Shown piece after piece: positions 34,116-44,561 of a stretch of 64,000 bases of DNA; position 1 is the stretch's first letter, and the number at the start of each line of letters is the position of its first letter. The stretch covers positions 124,001 to 188,000 of the forward strand of contig NZ_JAAGWG010000002.1 of the NCBI RefSeq assembly GCF_010682065.1, given 5' to 3'. Below the pieces are notes generated by a model. It did not search any database. It was not told where the DNA came from and saw only the letters and a list, made by a program, of their open reading frames with translations. Made by a program: the position numbers and the translations under genes. The stretch comes from Blastococcus saxobsidens (GTDB lineage: Bacteria; Actinomycetota; Actinomycetes; Mycobacteriales; Geodermatophilaceae).

Positions 34116-34477
34116 CGCCCGGTCACCTCTCCCCCGGGCAGGGCCTCCTCGGCGGGGTAGCCGGCGTCCCAGCCGGTCACCTTGCGCACCGCCTCCAGCG
34201 CCAGCACCGAGCACAGCGGGACGACGAGGAAGAAGAGCACCTCCTCCACCGGGATGCCCCCGGGCAGGCGGACGCCGAGGGTGCGCACGTCCGAGTAGTC
34301 CCAGTGGCCCTGGGTGATCGCGTAGAGCACCCAGACGACGAACACGGTGAACTCCGGCACGACGGCCAGCAGCAGCCGCCGCCAGCGGGCGTAGACCCGC
34401 ACCCGGAGGACGAGCTCCAGCGGTGCGGTCACCACGAGGCAGCCGACCAGCAGCCCGAGGTAGGTCAGCTGCTCCAC
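34112..34477 (-). CDS. Lycopene cyclase domain protein, first subunit (CrtYc-like)
   Basis: 121 residues from ATG 34477. Three transmembrane helices carry the polar motif GIPVEEVLFFLVVPLCSVLALEAV near residues 74-97. This is the partner of the downstream subunit, and the two form the actinobacterial heterodimeric cyclase. Transcription runs toward crtB, opposite to crtE-I-B, so cyclase dosage can be set separately from lycopene supply. Confidence 0.85.
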   Translation of the reverse strand: MEQLTYLGLLVGCLVVTAPLELVLRVRVYARWRRLLLAVVPEFTVFVVWVLYAITQGHWDYSDVRTLGVRLPGGIPVEEVLFFLVVPLCSVLALEAVRKVTGWDAGYPAEEALPGGEVTGR

Positions 34478-34519
34478 GTCAGCAGCTTCGTCCCGGTGCC
34501 CCCGGCCGGATGCATCGGC

Positions 34520-34843
34520 TCAGAACGCCAGGGCCTGGGCGCGGCGGGTGACCTCGGTGTGCCGGTCGTCGCGGAGCGCCTGCACCGGCGTGCCGGGGAG
34601 CGTGTCGTCCTCCCGGAACAGCCAGTCGAAGGCCTCCTCGTCGGTGAAGCCGCCGTCCTGCAGCACCGTCAGCAGACCCGGCAGGTGCTTGAGGATCACG
34701 CCGTCCTGCACGAAGTCGGCGGGGATCTTGCCGTTGCCGCTGCCGGGGACGGCCATCAGCTTCCGGTCGCGCAGCAGCTGGCGGACCCGGTTGGGCGAGG
34801 TGCCCAGGAGCTGGGCGACCTCCGTGGGGGTGAGCGTGTCCAT
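34520..34843 (-). CDS. Rv2175c-family DNA-binding protein
   Basis: 107 residues from ATG 34843. An N-terminal winged/helix-turn-helix segment reads LTPTEVAQLLGTSPNRVRQLLRDRKL. The family continues with GKIPADFVQDGVILKHLPGLLTVLQDGGFTDEEAFDWLF and ends RRAQALAF. In M. tuberculosis Rv2175c is a DNA-binding substrate of the kinase PknL, and a PknL-like gene lies 1.2 kb away here. The start codon lies 13 bases from the divergent FMN-oxidase start. A TAGGCT hexamer eight bases upstream suggests a leaderless mRNA. Confidence 0.87.
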   Translation of the reverse strand: MDTLTPTEVAQLLGTSPNRVRQLLRDRKLMAVPGSGNGKIPADFVQDGVILKHLPGLLTVLQDGGFTDEEAFDWLFREDDTLPGTPVQALRDDRHTEVTRRAQALAF

Positions 34844-34848
34844 AGAGT
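34843..34848 (+). promoter_or_regulatory. Candidate -10 TAGAGT for the FMN-oxidase gene
   Basis: TAGAGT (TANNNT) ends 8 bases before ATG 34857. It overlaps the first base of the divergent gene's start codon. Confidence 0.45.
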
Positions 34849-34851
34849 GCC

Positions 34852-34857
34852 AGCCTA
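34852..34857 (-). promoter_or_regulatory. Candidate -10 TAGGCT for the Rv2175c-like gene
   Basis: On the minus strand TAGGCT ends 8 bases before ATG 34843. It overlaps the first base of the opposite start codon at 34857, mirroring the plus-strand element. Confidence 0.45.
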
Positions 34858-35999
34858 TGGCGAGCAGCGAGCCCACGAGCAGCCCGGTGCCGGGACAGCG
34901 ACGGCGTGCCGTCGGCGAGGAGACCCCGGAGGACCGGGAGCCCCCGTTCCTGGACCTGGACCTGCTCGAGGCCCGGGCCCGCGAGCTCCTGCCGCCCGAC
35001 GTCTTCGACTACTACGCCGGGGGCGCGGAGACCGAGACGACGATGGCCGAGGCGACCCCCGCCTGGCGGTCCTGGCGGCTGCGCCCCCGGGTGCTGCGCG
35101 GCACCGCCGACGTCGACCTGTCCACCGAGCTGCTGGGCACCCCCGTCCGCACCCCGATCGGCGTCGCCCCGTGGGCCTACCAGGGGATGGCGCACCCCGA
35201 CGGCGAGCTGGCCACCGCCCGCGGCGCGGCGGCGTCCGGGGCGCTGATGACCGTCTCCACCAGCGCCACGCACACCCTGGAGGAGGTCGCCGCGGCGGCC
35301 GACGGCCCGCAGTGGTTCCAGCTGTACCGGCTGCACTCCGCCCGGCACACCGACGACCTGGCCCGCCGCGCCGGGGACGCCGGCTACCGCGCGCTGGTGC
35401 TCACCGTCGACCTCGCCCTGCTGGGACGCCGGCGACGGGACCTGCGCCACGACTTCGCGCTGCCGGCGGGCCTGCGGATGGCCAACCACCCGCCGGCCGA
35501 CGCCGAGCCGTCGCTGCGGGACCTCGCCACGGCGAACTGGACCTTCGACGACATCGCCCGCTTCGGCGACCTCTCCGGTCTGCCGGTGGTGGTGAAGGGT
35601 GTCCTGCGCGGCGACGACGCCGCCCGGTGCGTCGCCGCGGGTGCCGCCGCCGTCTGGGTGTCCACGCACGGTGGCCGGCAGGTCGACCCCGCGGTGGCCA
35701 GCGCGCACGCCCTCCCCGAGGTGGTCGAGGCGGTCGGCGGCGACGCCGAGGTGTACGCCGACGGCGGGGTCCGGTCGGGCTCCGACGTGCTCACCGCGCT
35801 CGCCCTCGGCGCGTCGGCGGTGTTCCTCGGGCGCCCGGTCGCCTGGGGGCTGGCCACCGGGGGTGCGGCAGGTGTCGGCGGGGTGCTCGACGGGCTGACC
35901 GAGGAGCTGGCGCACACGATGGCGCTGTGCGGACTCCCGGAGGTGCGGTCGGTGCCGCGGGACACCGTGGCGCCCGCCGGCGTGATCCGGCGCACCTGA
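34857..35999 (+). CDS. FMN-dependent alpha-hydroxy-acid oxidase/dehydrogenase (lactate-oxidising type)
   Basis: 380 residues from ATG 34857. This is the TIM-barrel family of L-lactate dehydrogenase LldD, lactate monooxygenase and glycolate oxidase. Visible motifs are DVFDYYAGGAETETT (N-terminal), TPIGVAPWAYQGMAHPDGE, MTVSTSATHTLEEVA, WFQLY, LVLTVDLALLGRRRRDLR, PVVVKGVL, the catalytic VSTHGGRQVD (His-Gly-Gly-Arg), and DGGVRSGSDVLTALALGASAVFLGRP. Substrate preference is uncertain. There is no Shine-Dalgarno sequence. Confidence 0.88.
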   Translation: MASSEPTSSPVPGQRRRAVGEETPEDREPPFLDLDLLEARARELLPPDVFDYYAGGAETETTMAEATPAWRSWRLRPRVLRGTADVDLSTELLGTPVRTPIGVAPWAYQGMAHPDGELATARGAAASGALMTVSTSATHTLEEVAAAADGPQWFQLYRLHSARHTDDLARRAGDAGYRALVLTVDLALLGRRRRDLRHDFALPAGLRMANHPPADAEPSLRDLATANWTFDDIARFGDLSGLPVVVKGVLRGDDAARCVAAGAAAVWVSTHGGRQVDPAVASAHALPEVVEAVGGDAEVYADGGVRSGSDVLTALALGASAVFLGRPVAWGLATGGAAGVGGVLDGLTEELAHTMALCGLPEVRSVPRDTVAPAGVIRRT

Positions 36000-36068
36000 C
36001 CATTCGCCACAGGCGCCCCGGATACCCCCTGCGCCGCGTCGTGGGACGACCAGCGCCGTCTGCGCTCC

Positions 36069-36074
36069 TACACT
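36069..36074 (+). promoter_or_regulatory. Candidate -10 TACACT for the PASTA kinase gene
   Basis: TACACT ends 7 bases before GTG 36082, and there is no clear ribosome-binding site. Confidence 0.4.
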
Positions 36075-36081
36075 CCTCAGG

Positions 36082-38070
36082 GTGGACACCGCCGTGACCG
36101 ACCCCGTGGTCGGGCTCGTTCTCGAGGGGCGCTACCGCCTCGAGGAGCGACTCGCGCGCGGCGGCATGTCCACGGTCTACGCCGCCACGGACCTGCGGCT
36201 GCACAAGACCGTCGCGGTCAAGGTCATGGCCGAGCACCTGGCGCACGACCCCACGTTCGTCGACCGGTTCACCCGCGAGGCGCGCGCCGCCGCGATGCTC
36301 AGCCACCCCAACGTCGTCGGCGTGAGCGACCAGGGCAGCGACCAGGGCCTGGTGTTCCTGGTCATGGAGCTGGTCCGCGGCCGCACGCTGCGCGACCTGC
36401 TCAGCGCCCGCGGGCGGCTGACCGTCGCCGAGGCGTTCGCCGTGCTCGAGCCGGTGCTCGCCGGGCTCACCGCTGCCCACCGGGCCGGCATCGTGCACCG
36501 CGACATCAAGCCCGAGAACGTGCTGATCGGCGTCGACGGCGTGGTCAAGGTGGCCGACTTCGGCCTGGCCCGCGCCGTCGTCGGCACCGGGCAGACCAGC
36601 CAGACCGGCGGCGTGCTCATCGGCACGGTCGCCTACCTCTCCCCCGAGCAGCTCGAGCGGGGCCGGGCCGACGCGCGCAGCGACATCTACGCCGCCGGGA
36701 TCGTGCTGTTCGAGATGCTCACCGGCCACCCGCCCTTCGGTGGCGACACCCCGCTGGCCGTGGCCTACCAGCACGTCCACCACGACGTCCCGGCGCCGTC
36801 CACCGAGGTCCCCGGCCTGCCGTGGCAGGTCGACGAGCTGGTCGCCCGCACCACCCGGCGGGACCCGGCCGGGCGCCCGATCGACGCCGGGGGCTTCCTG
36901 GCCGAGATGAACGACCTCCGCAAGGACCTCGGCATCGACCCGGTGCCCGTGCCGACCGGCCACAGCAGCGCGGGCCCGGACACCCTGCGGCCCACCAACC
37001 GGCCGACCCGCCCCCGCCCCTCCGACCGGCACCCCAGTGACCCCGGCACCGCGGTGGTCGGCGGACGGTCCGCGCGCGGCGGGCGCACCAGCATGCTGCC
37101 CGGCATGGGGGCCGGCCCGACCACCGACGTGCACGGCCGCCGTCCCCAGCCCGCCCGCCCGCGCCCCGGCGTCCCGGACCACATCCGGCGCCGCCGCGCA
37201 CGGCTGGTCGTCGCCGTCATCGCGCTGATGGCGATCACCGTCGGCGCCGTCGGCTGGTGGCTGGGCATGGGCCGCTGGACCGACGTGCCCGCCCTGGCCG
37301 GCAAGCAGCAGGACGCCGCCATCGACCTGCTGCAGGGCGCCGGCCTCGACCCGGACCCGGTCGTCGCGGAGTGGAGCGAGACCGTCCCCGAGGATGAGGT
37401 CATCTCCACCGACCCCTCCTCCGGCGAGGTCATCCGCGGCACCGACGTGCGCGTCGTGGTGTCCAAGGGCCCCGAGCGCTACGAGGTCGCCCCCGACCTC
37501 GTCGGCAAGCCGGTCGAGGAGGTCGAGGCGGCCCTGGAGAACCTGCCCGTGCAGGTCACCCGGGCCGAGGACTACGACGACGACCTGCCCCCGGGAGCGG
37601 TCATCCGCTTCGACCCGGCCGCCGGCACCCCGCTCAAGCGCGACCAGGTGGTCACCGTCGTGGTCAGCCAGGGCCGGGCCCCGGTCGCGGTGCCCGACGT
37701 GACCGGCCAGCAGCCCGACCAGGCGACCGCAAACCTGCAGGCGCTCGGCTTCACCGTCGAGCGGATCGAGGACGGCCGCAGCGACACCGTCGACAAGGGC
37801 GAGGTCATGGCCGTCGACCCGGCGCCGTCGGCCGGGCCGGTCCGCTTCGGCAGCGTCGTCCGGATCCAGGTGTCGGCGGGCATCCCGCTGGTCACCGTCC
37901 CCGACGTGCGGGGCAAGACCGGTGACGAGGCCACCCAGATCCTTGAGGCGGCCGGACTCCGGGTGGAGGCCACCCGCTTCTTCGGCAACAGCGTGCTGCG
38001 CCAGAGCCCCGCCGGGGGCGAGACCGTCGAGCGGGGCACGCCGGTCACGATCCTGCTCAGCTTCGGATAG
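36082..38070 (+). CDS. Membrane Ser/Thr protein kinase with four PASTA repeats (PknL/PknB type)
   Basis: 662 residues from GTG 36082. An N-terminal Hanks-type kinase domain covers about 12-280: glycine loop ARGGMSTVYAA, VAVKVMAE, catalytic HRDIKPENVLI, DFGLARA and SPEQL. A Pro-rich juxtamembrane linker follows. One helix spans about 374-396 (LVVAVIALMAITVGAVGWW). Four extracellular PASTA domains begin at PALAGK, PDLVGK, PDVTGQ and PDVRGK. PASTA domains bind peptidoglycan fragments or lipid II, so it probably senses cell-wall state. The Rv2175c-like gene nearby is a candidate substrate by analogy with PknL. Confidence 0.92.
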   Translation: MDTAVTDPVVGLVLEGRYRLEERLARGGMSTVYAATDLRLHKTVAVKVMAEHLAHDPTFVDRFTREARAAAMLSHPNVVGVSDQGSDQGLVFLVMELVRGRTLRDLLSARGRLTVAEAFAVLEPVLAGLTAAHRAGIVHRDIKPENVLIGVDGVVKVADFGLARAVVGTGQTSQTGGVLIGTVAYLSPEQLERGRADARSDIYAAGIVLFEMLTGHPPFGGDTPLAVAYQHVHHDVPAPSTEVPGLPWQVDELVARTTRRDPAGRPIDAGGFLAEMNDLRKDLGIDPVPVPTGHSSAGPDTLRPTNRPTRPRPSDRHPSDPGTAVVGGRSARGGRTSMLPGMGAGPTTDVHGRRPQPARPRPGVPDHIRRRRARLVVAVIALMAITVGAVGWWLGMGRWTDVPALAGKQQDAAIDLLQGAGLDPDPVVAEWSETVPEDEVISTDPSSGEVIRGTDVRVVVSKGPERYEVAPDLVGKPVEEVEAALENLPVQVTRAEDYDDDLPPGAVIRFDPAAGTPLKRDQVVTVVVSQGRAPVAVPDVTGQQPDQATANLQALGFTVERIEDGRSDTVDKGEVMAVDPAPSAGPVRFGSVVRIQVSAGIPLVTVPDVRGKTGDEATQILEAAGLRVEATRFFGNSVLRQSPAGGETVERGTPVTILLSFG

Positions 38071-38083
38071 GCCGCGCCCGCTC

Positions 38084-39013
38084 GTGTCGAACACCTCCCC
38101 CGGTGTGCCGCCCGTCGGCGCGCACATCCAGATCAAGGGCGGCCTGGCCAAGGGCGGGCTCGCCTACACCGATGCCGTCGCCGCCCGCGCCGTGCAGGTC
38201 TTCGTCGGCAACCCGCGCGGGTGGAAGCTCACCGACGGGGACCCGGCCCAGGACGCGCTGTTCACCGCCGGCTGCGCCGACCGGGGCGTGCCGTCGTTCA
38301 TCCACACGCCCTTCCTGGTGAACGTCGGCTCCCCCACCGAGGCCACGGTCGAGCAGTCGATCGCCTCCATCGCCCACAACCTCCGCCGGGGGGCGCAGCT
38401 GGGCTGCCGGGGCGTGGTCGTGCACGCGGGCTCCGCGGTGGGTGAGGACCGCTACGCGGACGCGCTCCGCCAGCTGCACGAGCGGCTGCTGCCGGTCCTG
38501 GAGGCGGCCGACCCGAACGGGCCGCGGCTGCTGATCGAGCCGACCGCCGGCGGCGGCAGGGCCCTCGCGGCCACCGTCGAGGACCTCGGCCCCTACTTCG
38601 CCGCACTGGAGCACCACCCGCTTCTCGGGGTCTGCTTCGACACCTGCCACGCCTGGGCGGCGGGGCACGACCTCTCCGTCCCGGGCGGCATGACGGCGAC
38701 CCTGGACGTCCTGGAGGCGACGGTCGGGCCGGGACGGCTCGGGCTGGTGCACGTCAACGACTCGCTCGACGCGTGCGGCTCCAAGCGCGACCGGCACACC
38801 ACCATCGGCGCGGGCACCATCGGTTCGGGCCCCTACGGCACCGGCCCGTTCGCGGAGCTGCTGCGGCACCGCACGACGGCGGACGTGCCGATGGTCGTGG
38901 AGACGCCGAGCGAGCGCGACGGCCACCCCTCCGCCGGGCATGCGGCCGACATCGCCCTGCTGCGCTCGCTGCGGGACGAGGTGCCGGGGACCGCTGAGGC
39001 CCCCGCCGCCTAG
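38084..39013 (+). CDS. nfo: Deoxyribonuclease IV (AP endonuclease family 2)
   Basis: 309 residues from GTG 38084. Endonuclease IV cleaves the backbone 5' to abasic sites in base-excision repair. Metal ligands lie in the family signatures FIHTPFLVN, VVHAGSAVG, IEPTAGGG, GVCFDTCHAWAAGHD, HVNDSLDACGSKRDRHTTIGAG and VETPSE. The start is weakly supported, with no clear ribosome-binding site. The TAG stop (39011-39013) lies inside the 6-bp target duplication of the adjacent insertion sequence, so the insertion left the reading frame intact. Confidence 0.9.
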   Translation: MSNTSPGVPPVGAHIQIKGGLAKGGLAYTDAVAARAVQVFVGNPRGWKLTDGDPAQDALFTAGCADRGVPSFIHTPFLVNVGSPTEATVEQSIASIAHNLRRGAQLGCRGVVVHAGSAVGEDRYADALRQLHERLLPVLEAADPNGPRLLIEPTAGGGRALAATVEDLGPYFAALEHHPLLGVCFDTCHAWAAGHDLSVPGGMTATLDVLEATVGPGRLGLVHVNDSLDACGSKRDRHTTIGAGTIGSGPYGTGPFAELLRHRTTADVPMVVETPSERDGHPSAGHAADIALLRSLRDEVPGTAEAPAA

Positions 39014-39014
39014 C
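39009..39014. repeat. Left target-site duplication CCTAGC of the IS481-family element
   Basis: CCTAGC immediately precedes the left inverted repeat, and the same six bases follow the right end at 40128-40133. They fit the NCTAGN target known for IS481. Confidence 0.9.
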
Positions 39015-40008
39015 TGTACTGCTCGGTGACGTTGGTGCAGCGGGTGATCGGTGGGAGGTTGCCCAGGGCGGTGTGGGGCCGGTGGTGGTTGTAGTGGTGC
39101 AGCCAGCCTGACAGGGCCGCTCGCCGGTTGGTCTCAGAGGTGAAGAGCCGGCGGTAGGCCCACTCCTCCAGCAGGGTGCGGTTGAGTCGTTCGACCTTGC
39201 CATTGGTCTGCGGGCGGCGGACCCGAGTTCGGGAGTGCTTGATGCCCAGGGCGGCGTGTTCATCGCGCCAGGCGTGGCTCTTGTAGGCGCTGCCGTTGTC
39301 GGTGAGCACACGCTCGACGGTGATCCCGTGGCTGGCGAAGAAGGTCCGGGCTCGGGTCCAGAAGGCCAGCGCGGTGGCGGCGGTCTCGTCGTCGAGGGCT
39401 TCGGAGTAGGCCAGCCGGGAGTAGGCGTCGACGGCGGAGTGGACGTAGCAGTAGCCCAGGTTCGGCCGGCCGGAGACTTTCCGCGGCCGCGCGGGGTCCT
39501 GATGGATCTGGCTGTTGCGTTTGCCCTGGTCTCGGCCGTGGGCGCGCCAGCCGCCGCCGTCGGGGATGTTGCCCAGCTTCTTGATGTCGATGTGCACCAG
39601 CTCGCCGGGGCGGGTCATCTCGTAGCGGCGGATCGGTTCGCCGGTGGCCCGGTCGACGTGCCAGAGCCGGTTGATCCGGCAGCTGGTCAGCACTCGGTGC
39701 ACCGTCGAAGGCGCGCACCCGACCTTGCCGGCGATCGCCACCGGGCCCAGCCGCTGCTTCCACCGCAGGTGCACGATCTTCCGCACCACCGGCTGCGGAG
39801 TTCTCCGCGGCGAGTGCGCGGGCCGGCTGGACCGGTCGACCATCCCCGCCGGGCCGGCCTGCCGATAGCGGGTCGCCCAGCGGGTCGCCGTTGGCCGGGA
39901 CACCTGGAACCGCTCCGCTGCTCGGGCGATCGGCCAGCCGTCCTCGACGATGCAGCGGGCCAATCGAAGTCGGCCGGTCTCAGTCAACGGCGCATTACGG
40001 TGGACCAC
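39010..40008 (-). CDS. IS481-family transposase
   Basis: 332 residues from GTG 40008, with AGGAGGT five bases upstream. An N-terminal helix-turn-helix pair (RAAERFQVSRPTATRWATRY and VAIAGKVGCAPSTVHRVL) binds the ends. The rve catalytic core follows with DDE residues in VHIDIKKLG, VLTDNGSAY and QTNGKVERLNRTLLEEW. The last codon is split by the IS end, and the TAG stop (39010-39012) lies wholly in the flanking target duplication. The element itself therefore encodes no stop in this frame. The gene appears intact. Confidence 0.93.
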   Translation of the reverse strand: MVHRNAPLTETGRLRLARCIVEDGWPIARAAERFQVSRPTATRWATRYRQAGPAGMVDRSSRPAHSPRRTPQPVVRKIVHLRWKQRLGPVAIAGKVGCAPSTVHRVLTSCRINRLWHVDRATGEPIRRYEMTRPGELVHIDIKKLGNIPDGGGWRAHGRDQGKRNSQIHQDPARPRKVSGRPNLGYCYVHSAVDAYSRLAYSEALDDETAATALAFWTRARTFFASHGITVERVLTDNGSAYKSHAWRDEHAALGIKHSRTRVRRPQTNGKVERLNRTLLEEWAYRRLFTSETNRRAALSGWLHHYNHHRPHTALGNLPPITRCTNVTEQYS

Positions 40009-40127
40009 GAGGGACCTCCTGGGTCTGTGCGGGTGCTTGGCGGCTCCCACACCCAACCCGGAGGTCCCTCCTCACATCAAGATCAGCTGCTCACCGCAGC
40101 ACTGCACCAACCTGTCCGGGCAGTACA
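39015..40127. mobile_element. IS481-family insertion sequence, 1113 bp, intact ends
   Basis: Terminal inverted repeats 39015-39040 and 40102-40127 match at 22 of 26 positions and begin TGTACTGC at each outer end. A 6-bp direct repeat CCTAGC flanks them. One transposase gene on the minus strand fills the element. Exact ends and an intact target duplication suggest a fairly recent insertion. It lies between nfo and a subtilase gene, 148 bases upstream of the latter's start. Confidence 0.93.
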
Positions 40128-40133
40128 CCTAGC
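40128..40133. repeat. Right target-site duplication CCTAGC of the IS481-family element
   Basis: Second copy of CCTAGC, directly after the right inverted repeat. Confidence 0.9.
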
Positions 40134-40275
40134 CCGCGACACGCCCGGCGGAGGGCGCCGCGCCGCGCCGACCTGCGTATCGATTCCAGGGGGTTCCGTT
40201 CCGCCTGTCCGTGGGCTTCACTCTGCGCACCCGCGCCGCTGCAGAGAGCGGCCGTCCGGTGACCGAGGAGTACCT

Positions 40276-41442
40276 GTGCAGATCCGAAAGACCCTCGCCG
40301 GCGTGGCAGTCGCCGTCGTCGCATCCTCCGGCGTCGGCGCCACCGCCGGAACCGCGGCGGCCGCCCCGCCGCCCGCGTCCGACGTCGCCACCTACATCGT
40401 CACCCTCCAGCCGGGCAGCACCCCCGGCCCGGTCGCCGAGCGGGCCGCTCGGATGGGTGGCAGCGTCCGGCACCTCTACACCGCGGCCCTGGACGGATTC
40501 GCGGTCCGCCTGCCCACCGCCCTGGCCGAGCGGCTCGCCTCGCTCCCGGGCGTCGTCGCCGTGGAGCGCGACGCCCCGGTCACCCTGGCCGCCACCCAGA
40601 CCTCGGCCACCTGGGGGCTGGACCGCATCGACCAGCGCGCACTGCCGCTGAGCGGCAGCTTCACCTACGGCGCCACCGGCGCCGGGGTCACCGCCTACGT
40701 GATCGACACCGGCATCCGGCTGGACCACGCCGACTTCGGTGGCCGGGCCGTCACCGGCTACGACGCCGTCGACGGCGGCAGCGCCGACGACTGCAACGGG
40801 CACGGCACCCACGTCGCCGGCACCGTGGGCGGGGCCACCCTGGGCGTGGCCAAGGCGGCCTCGCTCGTCGCCGTCCGGGTGCTGGACTGCGCCGGCTCCG
40901 GGACGAACGCCGGCGTCATCGCGGGCATCGACTGGGTGACCGCCCACCACCAGCCGGGACGGCCCGCGGTGGCCAACATGAGCCTCGGCGGCGGCGCCAG
41001 CAGCGCGGTGGACAGCGCCGTGCAGCGCTCGATCGCCGACGGCGTCACCTACGCCGTGGCCGCGGGCAACGGCAACGCCTCGGGCGTTCCGCAGAACGCC
41101 TGCAACTCCTCGCCGGCCAGGGTCTCGGCCGCGCTGACCGTGGGGGCCTCGGACCGCACCGACCGGCCCGCCTCCTTCAGCAACTACGGAAGCTGCGTGG
41201 ACCTGTTCGCCCCTGGAGTCTCCATCACCAGCGACTGGCACACCGGCGCGACGGCGACGAACACGATCAGCGGCACGTCCATGGCGACGCCGCACGTCGC
41301 GGGCGTGGCCGCGCTGTACCTGCAGGGCGCCCCGACCGCGTCCCCGGCCACGGTGGCCACGGCCATCCGGGCGGGGACGACGAAGAACGCCGTCCCGACC
41401 AACCGCACGGCGAACAACGACCTGCTGTTCAGTACCTACTGA
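40276..41442 (+). CDS. Secreted S8 (subtilisin-like) serine protease
   Basis: 388 residues from GTG 40276, with GAGGAG six bases upstream. A signal peptide ([27 protein letters not shown]) precedes an inhibitor I9 propeptide (about 38-108). The peptidase S8 domain holds the triad Asp144 (VIDTGI), His176 (HGTHVAG) and Ser335 ([11 protein letters not shown]). The oxyanion Asn lies in the AAGNGN region. It resembles extracellular proteinase K/aqualysin-type enzymes without C-terminal extras. The IS ends 148 bases upstream, so its native promoter may have been displaced or replaced. Confidence 0.93.
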   Translation: MQIRKTLAGVAVAVVASSGVGATAGTAAAAPPPASDVATYIVTLQPGSTPGPVAERAARMGGSVRHLYTAALDGFAVRLPTALAERLASLPGVVAVERDAPVTLAATQTSATWGLDRIDQRALPLSGSFTYGATGAGVTAYVIDTGIRLDHADFGGRAVTGYDAVDGGSADDCNGHGTHVAGTVGGATLGVAKAASLVAVRVLDCAGSGTNAGVIAGIDWVTAHHQPGRPAVANMSLGGGASSAVDSAVQRSIADGVTYAVAAGNGNASGVPQNACNSSPARVSAALTVGASDRTDRPASFSNYGSCVDLFAPGVSITSDWHTGATATNTISGTSMATPHVAGVAALYLQGAPTASPATVATAIRAGTTKNAVPTNRTANNDLLFSTY

Positions 41443-41461
41443 TCCGCCGCCGGCCGGGGCC

Positions 41462-41488
41462 GGGTCGTCCGCAGCCGCGGACGGCCCG
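41462..41488 (+). terminator. Candidate terminator after the subtilase gene
   Basis: CGTCCGC and GCGGACG (41466-41472, 41477-41483) form a 7-bp stem with a 4-base loop, 20 bases after the stop. It can be extended outward with one bulge. Confidence 0.45.
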
Positions 41489-41589
41489 ACCCTCCGGCTG
41501 ACGCCCGGCTCGCTGCCCTACCGCACCCGCGAACCGTCCTGGTGCCGGCCGGCGGCGGTCGGGTAGCTTGCCCGCGGTGCCGCGTGCCG

Positions 41590-42128
41590 GTGACGGCCCG
41601 CGTCAGGCATGGAGGCGCCGGACACGGAGAGGTGGCCGCGGCCATCCCTGACCACATCCGTCGAACGACGACCGACCGGGCCCGCGCCTGGGCACACGAG
41701 ATGCGCGCGGTGCACGCGCGGCTGCGCGCGGCGATCGAGGTCGCGCGCGACTCGGTGGAGGCCGGCGCGGGCCTCACCCCGCCGGACCGGGAGCTGCTCC
41801 TGCACTGCTGGGGCTTCTGCGCCGCCCTGGACGGCCACCACCGCGCCGAGGACGAGCACCTCTTCCCCAGGATCGGCGCGGCTCTCCCCCACCTGGTGCC
41901 GGTTCTGGCCCAGCTCCGGCAGGACCACGCCATGATCGGGCACCTGCTCGGCCAGCTCGGCCGGGCGCTCGACGAGGGGGCAGCCGCCGCGGAGCAGCTG
42001 CGCCACCTCGACGGCATCGAGGCGGTCATGGAGACGCACTTCCGCTACGAGGAGCTGCGCCTGCTCGACGTCCTCGACCAGGTCGTCCCCGAGGGCGTGA
42101 CGGCTCCGGACCTCTTCGGCCCGCTCGC

Positions 42129-42132
<4 letters not shown>
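41590..42132 (+). CDS. Hemerythrin-like (HHE) domain protein
   Basis: About 180 residues if GTG 41590 is used; GTG 41584 and GTG 41632 are alternatives and none has a convincing ribosome-binding site. The four-helix bundle carries His and Glu ligands: AHEMRAVHARLR, ALDGHHRAEDEHLFPRIG, LRQDHAMIGHLL and METHFRYEELRLLDVL. Such domains bind a di-iron centre and sense or handle oxygen, nitric oxide or iron. Its stop overlaps that of the convergent threonine aldolase gene by 4 bases. Confidence 0.82.
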
Positions 42133-44523
<2,391 letters not shown>

Positions 44524-44561
44524 TCACCCGAGCTTGCGAGGGGTGAGGGGGACGGGGTCCT

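Noticed and set aside
38084-38100. Half LexA site TCGAACACC at the nfo start
   Set aside because: Only one half matches; the other half (TCCCCC) does not, so SOS control of nfo is not supported.
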